Shown here one piece after another: positions 22,094 through 27,690 of a stretch of DNA of 27,690 nt. A program made the position numbers and the translations under genes. The stretch is from positions 1 to 27,690 of the forward strand of contig CAMWRN010000006.1 in NCBI GenBank assembly GCA_947176675.1, written 5' to 3'. The notes under the pieces were generated by a model, which saw only the letters and a list, made by a program, of their open reading frames with translations, did not search any database and was not told the origin of the DNA. Source of the stretch: an uncultured Clostridia bacterium. Its GTDB lineage: Bacteria; Bacillota; Clostridia; Oscillospirales; Ruminococcaceae. Position 1 is the first letter of the stretch, and the number at the start of each line of letters is the position of its first letter.

Positions 22094-23028
22094 GGGATAG
22101 CCTCCTTTCCGCCTTTTTTAAGCTTTTCTATCTCGAATGCTATTTGCTGTGAAACATAGCCGTCCTCGTCGGCAATATCTGCGTAAAGGTGAATATCATC
22201 GTAATAATTATTGTAAACGTTATAGGCAAAGCATTTTATTTGTGAAGCGTTTTGCTCCGAGACATAGTATGTTACGGAAAAGCTTACCTGTTCCCCTGCG
22301 GGGATATGCATACCGTACCAAGGGTTATTGGGGTCTCCGTAGGAAAAAAAGCCATCATCCGCAACACGCGGAGACAGTACCCCTCCGTCTTTTAGCTTTA
22401 CATAAAACCGGTGCGGTACAAATTTGATCTTTTCATCGCCTGTGTTTTTCACGGTAAAATTTATTGTTACGGCATAGTCGTCATCATAAAACCCATAAAA
22501 CTGTGACGTGAGTTTAGGGTCGGGTCCCCCTATATTTTCAAGGCGGACGCTCACCTTTGCCGATTCAAAAAACGGATCCTCAAACATTTTTCTTTCCAGC
22601 AACTCAGCTTTTTCCTCCTCGGAAAGAACGGTTTTCGGCTGCTCCGTTATGCTGTCGAGATAGCTTAAATCGTATGTTTGACTGCCACCAAAAACAAGAC
22701 CGATAAGCCACTCTCCTCCGCCGATGGAAATAAACAGCGCCGACGCTTCGACAAACAGGAACAGAGCAATAATGGAAGATATTCTTTTGAGCGGGTGTTT
22801 TTTTGTACCGGAGGCGCGTTTGCGTTTTTTCCGTTCGGCATTGCGGAACTTTTTTGCGCGGCGTTCTTTTTCTTTAAGCTCGTCAGCGTAAAGCCTGTCG
22901 GCAATATCTCTGTTGCGGCTGTAGGAATCCTCCTTATCGAAGGTTGCAACCTTTACGTCGGGGAAAGGCGGGTAAGGCTCTTCGTAGTCGGGAAAATCAA
23001 ATTCCAGAACGTCAGTGTCGTTATTCAT
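22090..23028 (-). CDS. Paralogue A of a single-pass membrane protein family
   Basis: A 312-residue protein, first gene of the operon. The N-terminal peptide is followed by DKEDSYSRNRDIADRLYADE, a very basic KERRAKKFRNAERKKRKRAS helix and a membrane helix (about 84-104). The outer domain carries YAVTINFTVKNTGDEKIKFVPHRFYVKL and VSFSVTYYVSEQNASQIKCFAYNVY, parallel to paralogue B (VTYRLNRKEASQISFF). The last seven residues (GGKEAIP) are encoded by the ribosome-binding leader of paralogue B, which is identical to the untranslated leader of this gene. Function unknown; probably a cell-surface or sensing protein. Confidence 0.88.
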   Translation of the reverse strand: MNNDTDVLEFDFPDYEEPYPPFPDVKVATFDKEDSYSRNRDIADRLYADELKEKERRAKKFRNAERKKRKRASGTKKHPLKRISSIIALFLFVEASALFISIGGGEWLIGLVFGGSQTYDLSYLDSITEQPKTVLSEEEKAELLERKMFEDPFFESAKVSVRLENIGGPDPKLTSQFYGFYDDDYAVTINFTVKNTGDEKIKFVPHRFYVKLKDGGVLSPRVADDGFFSYGDPNNPWYGMHIPAGEQVSFSVTYYVSEQNASQIKCFAYNVYNNYYDDIHLYADIADEDGYVSQQIAFEIEKLKKGGKEAIP

Positions 23029-23073
23029 GGGATAGCCTCCTTTCCGCCGGGATTTGGACTTATTTTATTTATT

Positions 23074-23102
23074 ATTATAACATATTTTCCCTGCAAAGAC
23101 AA
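23074..23102 (-). promoter_or_regulatory. Promoter of the paralogue operon
   Basis: On the minus strand TTGTCT (23102-23097), 17-base spacer, TATAAT (23079-23074), 45 bases before the first start codon. Confidence 0.75.
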
Positions 23103-23153
23103 GCGACGGCGTATTTCCTTGGATAAAAAAGTTTGGAAAAAATTAAAAAGCTC

Positions 23154-23202
23154 TTGACATATATAGATTACCGATATATACTATATATAGATAATCTATA
23201 TA
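23154..23202 (+). promoter_or_regulatory. PadR promoter with large inverted-repeat operator
   Basis: TTGACA (23154-23159), 17-base spacer, TATACT (23177-23182). TATATAGATTA (23160-23170) and TAATCTATATA (23192-23202) form a perfect 11-base inverted repeat around the -10 and start site. The layout fits autorepression by the PadR protein encoded next. Confidence 0.8.
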
Positions 23203-23215
23203 TGGAGGGATATGT

Positions 23216-23551
23216 GTGAAAATAAACAAACGTCTCCTTGCAGGCTCGGCGGGTATGCTTATACTGCGGCTGCTGGAGGAAAAGGAAATGTACGGCTACG
23301 AAATTACCGACGTGCTGGAAAAGCGTTCCGACAGCACCTTTGCCCTGAAAGCGGGAACGCTCTACCCTCTGCTCCATTCCCTTGAGCAGTCGGGATACGT
23401 AACGTCGCGTGAGAGCGAAGCCGAAAACGGCAGAATGAGAAAATACTACTCCATTACCGACGACGGCAGAAAATTCCTGAAAAGTAAAAGCGACGAGTGG
23501 GAAGTTTTTTCCGGCGCGGTAAACAAAGTAATGGGAGGGGGAGCGTTATGA
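23216..23551 (+). CDS. PadR-family transcriptional regulator
   Basis: A 111-residue PadR protein. It has the winged helix hallmarks LAGSAGMLILRLLEEKEMYGYEI, then LKAGTLYPLLHSLEQSGYV and NGRMRKYYSITDDGRKFL; a short C-terminal helix serves dimerisation. The start is GTG at 23216 with GGAGGG 6 bases upstream; an ATG at 23212 is out of frame. PadR proteins usually repress a neighbouring membrane or transport gene; here the next gene overlaps its stop by 4 bases (ATGA), so it is the likely partner. Confidence 0.94.
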   Translation: MKINKRLLAGSAGMLILRLLEEKEMYGYEITDVLEKRSDSTFALKAGTLYPLLHSLEQSGYVTSRESEAENGRMRKYYSITDDGRKFLKSKSDEWEVFSGAVNKVMGGGAL

Positions 23552-24828
23552 AAAAGTCAGACTATATAAACACTGCGCTGGAGCAGGTGCGCTGCAAGAC
23601 CGTACACAAAGCTTTGGCAAAAGAGCTTGAAGCCCATATCGACGACTGTGCGGAAGCCTTTGCCGCCGAGGGACTTTCCCCCGATGAAGCCGAGGAAAAA
23701 TCCGTCCTGACGATGGGCGACCCCGTCGAAACGGGAATACAGCTTGACAGAGTTCACCGACCGAAATTCCCATGGGCGACGGCGGTTTCCGCGCTGGCGC
23801 TGCTGTTTGCGGCTATACTCGCGGAGCATTTTCTTAGAACGCGTTTCGGTTTCAGAGCGTTTGTGGGCGAGGACTTCGGGATAAATATTTTTCTCGGAGC
23901 AGCCATAGCCATACTGTCGGCGGCGGTGTTCTGCCTTGCGGACTATACGGTATTCCTAAAAGCGCCCAAGGCTATGTATGCGGTGTATCTGGTCGGCTTC
24001 GCGGCTTTGCTTCACTATCATATACGTTCCACCGGCATTATTCACGAAGTAATACGCGGGAATGTCTTTTTCTGCACAATGCTGCTTGCGCCGCTGACCT
24101 GCGGTTTTGCATTCTCAATGCGGGGCGGCGGCTTCGGTAAATTTGCATTGACCTGCCTGCTGACCGCTGTTCCGCCTATGCTTATTGCAATGTACGCGCC
24201 AAGTCTTTCGGCGACGATAATGGCGGGATTGACCGCTATTGCGGTAATGACCGTTCTTGTACATCAAGGCAGCTTTAAGGTAAACAAGCTTGTCGCCTAC
24301 AGCTTTATGTATCTGCCCGCCATTCTGGGAGCAGTCGGTCTGGCGGCGGTTATGGTCAGGCAGCAGAGAGAAGTTCCATATGAATACAAACAAAACCTCC
24401 GCACCTTTATGGACAGCGTACTGTCGGGCAGCGGTGGGACTGTTGACCTGAGGATACAGCACAGCTACAACTATATAATAACCGCGGTATTTGCCGAATT
24501 GGGAAAGGCGGCGGGAGTTCTCCTTGTCCTGCTGGTCGTTTCTCTGCCTGTAGTAATGCTTATCAGCCTGCGGAGGGTCAAAAACCGCTTCGGCAGAACG
24601 GCAGGCTTTGCGATAGCGGCGGTGTTCCTTTATGCGTCGGTAACGGTGATATTCTCAAATATGGGAATTACCACAGGCTATGAAAGCTACACGGCAATGC
24701 CCCTTACCGCGGGGAACGCTGTCAACTGCGCGGTGTGCGGTTCATTGATAGGCGTGTTCATGTCGGTTTGCAGGCGGGCGGACATTTTGCCCGAAGCCCA
24801 TATCGAAAAGCTCAGACAGCGTACATAG
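23548..24828 (+). CDS. HAAS-domain membrane protein, FtsW/RodA-like
   Basis: A 426-residue protein. Residues 1-75 form a HAAS (permease prefix 1/DUF1700-type) domain: EQVRCKTVHKALAKELEAHIDDCAEAF and SPDEAEEKSVLTMGDPVETG. About ten membrane helices follow. The C-terminal half resembles SEDS glycosyltransferases (FtsW/RodA): GSGG, then NYIITAVFAELGKAAGVLL, then RTAGFAIAAVFLYASVTVI and MPLTAGNAVNCAVCGSLIGV. The position of the catalytic SEDS Asp is Asn308, so it may be inactive. The resemblance is by eye. Its start overlaps padR. The ATG at 23548 matches the HAAS start; the longer frame from 23497 is not used. Confidence 0.85.
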   Translation: MKKSDYINTALEQVRCKTVHKALAKELEAHIDDCAEAFAAEGLSPDEAEEKSVLTMGDPVETGIQLDRVHRPKFPWATAVSALALLFAAILAEHFLRTRFGFRAFVGEDFGINIFLGAAIAILSAAVFCLADYTVFLKAPKAMYAVYLVGFAALLHYHIRSTGIIHEVIRGNVFFCTMLLAPLTCGFAFSMRGGGFGKFALTCLLTAVPPMLIAMYAPSLSATIMAGLTAIAVMTVLVHQGSFKVNKLVAYSFMYLPAILGAVGLAAVMVRQQREVPYEYKQNLRTFMDSVLSGSGGTVDLRIQHSYNYIITAVFAELGKAAGVLLVLLVVSLPVVMLISLRRVKNRFGRTAGFAIAAVFLYASVTVIFSNMGITTGYESYTAMPLTAGNAVNCAVCGSLIGVFMSVCRRADILPEAHIEKLRQRT

Positions 24829-24836
24829 TACATAAT

Positions 24837-24880
24837 AAAAAAGGCTATGCGGTCTAAAACCGCATAGCCTTTTTTATTTT
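24837..24880. terminator. Bidirectional terminator between HAAS gene and pckG
   Basis: AAGGCTATGCGGT (24841-24853) pairs perfectly with ACCGCATAGCCTT (24859-24871), with A-run left and T-run right, between convergent genes. Confidence 0.92.
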
Positions 24881-24888
24881 TGTTTGCC

Positions 24889-26706
24889 TTACTTGTTAAG
24901 TCTTGCCTCAAGAGCGTCAAGCTGCTTCTCGAGAGCCTCGGGAACCTTACCGCCCTTAGCTGCGATGTCCTCATTGTAGTATCTTCTCATCTCGGCGATC
25001 TCCTTAGTCCAGAGGTCCTTGTCAACTGCAAGGAGCTTATCCATGATCTCGGGAGTAACCTCGTCCTCGATGCCGGAAACGTCGATATCGCCCTTCTTGG
25101 GGAGGTAGCCGATAGCTGTTTCGTCAGCGTCGATCTCGCCGTCACATCTCTTGATGATCCAGTCGAGAACTCTCATGTTGTCGCCGAAGCCGGGCCAGAT
25201 GAAGTTGCCGTCCTCGTCCTGCTTGAACCAGTTAACGTTGAAGATCTTAGGAGCCTTGTCGCCAAGCTTCTCGCCCATTTCAAGCCAGTGATTCCAGTAG
25301 TCGCCTACATTGTAGCCGATGAAAGGCTTCATAGCCATAGGGTCGTGACGGAGCACGCCTACTGCGCCTGTTGCTGCTGCTGTTGTCTCGGAAGAAACAG
25401 CAGAACCCATGTATGTGCCGTGTACCCAGTCAAAGGACTGATATACCAGCGGGGTTGTTGAAGCACGTCTGCCGCCGAAGATAATAGCGGAGATAGGCAC
25501 GCCCTGAGGATTGTTGAACTCGGGAGAAATGCAGGGGCAGTTCTCAGCGGGAGCTGTAAATCTGGAGTTGGGGTGAGCAAGCTTTTCGCCGCCTGCAACG
25601 AACTCGGGTCCGTTTACCTTAGCGCCCTTCCACTCGGTTGCGTCAACGGGAGGATTCTTGTCGAGACCTTCCCACCAAACGGTGTTTGTCTCATTGTTGA
25701 GAGCAACGTTTGTGAAAATAGTGTTCTTCTTTGTGGAAGCGAGAGCGTTGTAGTTGGACTTAGCGTTAGTTCCGGGAGCAACGCCGAAGAAGCCGTTTTC
25801 AGGGTTGATAGCGTAAAGCCTGCCGTCCTCGCCCTGCTTCATCCATGCAATATCATCGCCGACTGTGAATACTTCATAGCCCTTGGACTTGTATCCTTCG
25901 GGAGGAATAAGCATTGCAAGGTTTGTCTTTCCGCATGCAGAGGGGAATGCGGCTGTGATGTACTTAACCTCTCCGTCAGGCTTTTTAACGCCGAGGATAA
26001 GCATATGCTCAGCCATCCAGCCCTCCATTTTGCCCTGGTAGGAAGCAATACGGAGCGCGAAGCACTTTTTGCCGAGAAGAACGTTTCCGCCGTAAGCGGA
26101 GTTGATGGACCAGATGGTGTTGTCCTCGGGGAAGTGTACGATATATCTGTTTTCGGGATCAACCTGCGCCTTGGAGTGGAGACCTCTTACAAAGTCATTG
26201 GACTCATCGCCGAGATTCTCAAAAGCAGCTTTACCCATTCTTGTCATGATATTCATGTTAAGAACAACGTAGATAGAGTCTGTAAGCTCAACGCCAACTT
26301 TAGCGAGGGGAGAGCCGATAGGTCCCATGGAGTAGGGGATAACGTACATTGTTCTGCCTTTCATAACGCCGTCGTAAAGGGGAGTCAATTTAGCGTACAT
26401 TTCCTTGGGGTCGCACCAGTTGTTTGTAGGACCTGCGTCCTCTTTGCGTCTGCTGCATATGAAAGTTCTGTCCTCAACGCGGGCAACATCGTTTGCGCGT
26501 GTTCTGTGGTACAGGCAGCCGGGAAGCTCATCCTGATTGAGCTTATACATTTTATCCCAGCTATCGTCGGGAAGAGAGCAAACCTCCTCTGTAAGCGCGT
26601 CAAGCTGTTCCTTAGAGCCGTCGATCCAGACGACCTTTTCAGGCTTTGTGAGAGCGATCATTTCGTCAACCCATTTGTTGACATTGGGGTTCTTTGTCAA
26701 AGACAT
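24889..26706 (-). CDS. pckG: Phosphoenolpyruvate carboxykinase (GTP)
   Basis: A 605-residue GTP-dependent PEPCK converting oxaloacetate and GTP to PEP, GDP and CO2 (or the reverse, anaplerotic direction, common in rumen anaerobes). The P-loop with mobile Cys is FPSACGKTNLAMLIPP; YGGNVLLGKKCFALRIAS, VGDDIAWMKQG, PENGFFGVAPGTN, GGRRASTTPLVYQSFDW and FNVNWFKQDEDGNFIWPGFGDN are family hallmarks. The length and motifs fit the GTP class rather than the ATP class. GGAGCTGT precedes the ATG. It has its own promoter and a shared terminator. No PTS-linked cre site was recognised. Confidence 0.97.
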   Translation of the reverse strand: MSLTKNPNVNKWVDEMIALTKPEKVVWIDGSKEQLDALTEEVCSLPDDSWDKMYKLNQDELPGCLYHRTRANDVARVEDRTFICSRRKEDAGPTNNWCDPKEMYAKLTPLYDGVMKGRTMYVIPYSMGPIGSPLAKVGVELTDSIYVVLNMNIMTRMGKAAFENLGDESNDFVRGLHSKAQVDPENRYIVHFPEDNTIWSINSAYGGNVLLGKKCFALRIASYQGKMEGWMAEHMLILGVKKPDGEVKYITAAFPSACGKTNLAMLIPPEGYKSKGYEVFTVGDDIAWMKQGEDGRLYAINPENGFFGVAPGTNAKSNYNALASTKKNTIFTNVALNNETNTVWWEGLDKNPPVDATEWKGAKVNGPEFVAGGEKLAHPNSRFTAPAENCPCISPEFNNPQGVPISAIIFGGRRASTTPLVYQSFDWVHGTYMGSAVSSETTAAATGAVGVLRHDPMAMKPFIGYNVGDYWNHWLEMGEKLGDKAPKIFNVNWFKQDEDGNFIWPGFGDNMRVLDWIIKRCDGEIDADETAIGYLPKKGDIDVSGIEDEVTPEIMDKLLAVDKDLWTKEIAEMRRYYNEDIAAKGGKVPEALEKQLDALEARLNK

Positions 26707-26756
26707 AATTTACAGCTCCTTTGAAAAATTTTTGAATTGAAATTCGGATATTTCCG

Positions 26757-26782
26757 TCCCGAAAAGCTTTTGTTTCGGGAAT
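26757..26782 (-). other. Hairpin in the pckG leader
   Basis: TCCCGAAA (26757-26764) faces TTTCGGGA (26773-26780) about 50 bases before the pckG start and without a T-run. It could stabilise the mRNA 5' end or regulate translation; role unknown. Confidence 0.5.
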
Positions 26783-26818
26783 AAAACGTCAAAAATATTC
26801 AAATTTCCCACGAATACT

Positions 26819-26847
26819 ATTATATACCAAAACGGTCAATAAGTCAA
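26819..26847 (-). promoter_or_regulatory. Sigma-A promoter of pckG
   Basis: On the minus strand TTGACT (26847-26842), 17-base spacer, TATAAT (26824-26819); the leader is about 105 bases. Confidence 0.85.
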
Positions 26848-26886
26848 TTAAAAATTTGTTAAAAAATACGGTTGGTTTCTTAGCAA

Positions 26887-26917
26887 GCAAAAGAGGGGCG
26901 GATAGGCCGTCCCTCTT
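26887..26917 (-). terminator. Terminator of metG
   Basis: AAGAGGGGCGG (26891-26901) faces CCGTCCCTCTT (26907-26917), with one G-T pair, followed on the minus strand by TTTTGC. It lies just after the metG stop. Confidence 0.8.
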
Positions 26918-26930
26918 ATTCAATATTATA

Positions 26931-27690
26931 TTATCTGAGCTTCGAGCCGTTGGGAATATCCTTATCCACGAAAATAACACGGGCGTCCTCGCCAACGTCG
27001 GCGGCAACTATCATGCCGTTGGACTCAACTCCGCAGAGCTTTGCGGGAGCAAGGTTTGCAACAACGATGATTTTCTTGCCGACCAAATCTTCGGGAGCGT
27101 ACCATTTTGCAATTCCCGAAACCACTTGACGTGTGCCGAAGCCGTCGTCCAGTTGCAGGCAAAGAAGCTTTTTCGCCTTGGGAACCTTTTCGCAGGATTT
27201 TACCTCTGCCACACGCAGGTCAACCTTGCCGAAATCGTCTATTTTGATAGTCTCGGAAATGGGCGTAAGATTTGCTTTGTCCGCGTCTTCCGCAGGGGCG
27301 GGTGCATTCTTTAACAGTATTGCATTAAGCTCCTCGGTCTCCTTGTCGATGTCGAGACGTGGGAACAGCACCTCGCCCTTTTTAACGGTGACGTTTGCGG
27401 GCAGTATTCCGAATTTTCCTGCGTTTTCGTATGTGATAAGACTTTCTTCAGCGCCTATCTGCTCCCATACTTTTGGCATGGTAGTTGGCATAAAGCAGGA
27501 CAGCAGAGTTGTGGAAATTCTGATAGCCTCCAAAAGGTTGTAGAGAACGGTCGCCAGTCTTGCCTTTTTAGCCTCGTCCTTTGCAAGAACCCATGGGGCG
27601 GTCTCGTCTATATATTTGTTTGCGCGGCTTATTACCTTAAAAATTTCCGCAAGAGCGTTATTGAGCTGGGTCTCCTCCACATATTCGTCA
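26931..27690 (-). CDS. metG: Methionyl-tRNA synthetase, C-terminal part (cut by window)
   Basis: The visible 252 residues are the C-terminal part of MetRS, which charges tRNA-Met; the catalytic HIGH/KMSKS part lies beyond the right edge. The anticodon-binding helical region is represented by ALAEIFKVISRANKYIDETAPWVLAKD and LLSCFMPTTMPKVWEQIG. The C-terminal Trbp111-like OB-fold tRNA-binding domain (IDDFGKVDLRVAEVKSCEKV to the GMIVAAD region) follows a linker with alternating Ala/Pro. The frame is open to the edge without a start (DEYVEETQ), so the GTG near 27680 is internal. Confidence 0.94.
   Translation of the reverse strand, partial: DEYVEETQLNNALAEIFKVISRANKYIDETAPWVLAKDEAKKARLATVLYNLLEAIRISTTLLSCFMPTTMPKVWEQIGAEESLITYENAGKFGILPANVTVKKGEVLFPRLDIDKETEELNAILLKNAPAPAEDADKANLTPISETIKIDDFGKVDLRVAEVKSCEKVPKAKKLLCLQLDDGFGTRQVVSGIAKWYAPEDLVGKKIIVVANLAPAKLCGVESNGMIVAADVGEDARVIFVDKDIPNGSKLR

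Noticed and set aside
25573..26724. Plus-strand open frame of 383 codons
   Set aside because: Antisense to pckG, which is complete and well conserved; no ribosome site or domain supports the other strand.
1..27690. CRISPR array, tRNA, rRNA, transposase or integrase
   Set aside because: No regularly spaced repeats, cloverleaf-like sequences or recombinase motifs were found on either strand.

Overview
The window looks like a chromosomal segment from a low-to-mid GC Firmicute, most likely a gut or rumen Clostridia member near Ruminococcus (Oscillospiraceae). Support is the classic Firmicute ylxM-ffh-rpsP-khpA-rimM-trmD cluster, an HPr with both His15 and Ser46, a spore-germination protease (gpr), a YtrA-type GntR/ABC unit, a PadR/HAAS-domain pair, GTP-type PEP carboxykinase, and consensus sigma-A promoters with Gram-positive Shine-Dalgarno sites. 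The genus is inference; no rRNA is present to confirm it.

Left part (1-5.5 kb): a translation and protein-targeting operon encodes the SRP regulator-like YlxM, SRP54 (Ffh), ribosomal protein S16, the KH protein KhpA, the 16S maturation factor RimM and the tRNA methyltransferase TrmD. It is interrupted between ffh and rpsP by two tiny two-helix membrane proteins and a secreted Cys-rich repeat protein. A separate promoter then drives ptsH (HPr). From 5.5 to 9.1 kb lies a branched-chain amino acid importer operon, livH-livM-livG-livF, with its own promoter but no binding-protein gene. It is followed by a Nudix hydrolase gene carrying two compensating homopolymer frameshifts and by a cytidylate-kinase-like gene.

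Middle (10.2-14.5 kb): an isolated phage-like lysis cassette (amidase-SH3 then holin) has its own promoter and a terminator hairpin in its leader. A DEAD-box RNA helicase lies on the opposite strand. Next is a divergent pair, an XRE repressor and a YpsA/SLOG-family protein, whose shared promoter region carries two matching palindromes, each lying on a -10 box.

Right part (14.5-27.7 kb): a YtrA-like GntR repressor, an ABC ATPase and a large permease with a roughly 400-residue extracytoplasmic domain overlap one another and are preceded by an inverted-repeat operator; a small Ser/Thr-rich lipoprotein follows. rpsT (S20) with a long leader is divergent from gpr, which has a sigma-G-like promoter. 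The most unusual part is a three-gene minus-strand operon of single-pass membrane paralogues. They share a 23-residue cytoplasmic N-terminal peptide that is identical in protein but differs at synonymous sites, while their outer domains have diverged. Divergent from it is a PadR regulator with a HAAS/FtsW-RodA-like membrane protein whose expected catalytic Asp position is Asn. The window ends with pckG and the 3' part of metG, both on the minus strand. Genes on both strands are mostly separated by clear intrinsic terminators. No tRNA, rRNA, CRISPR array or transposase was seen.
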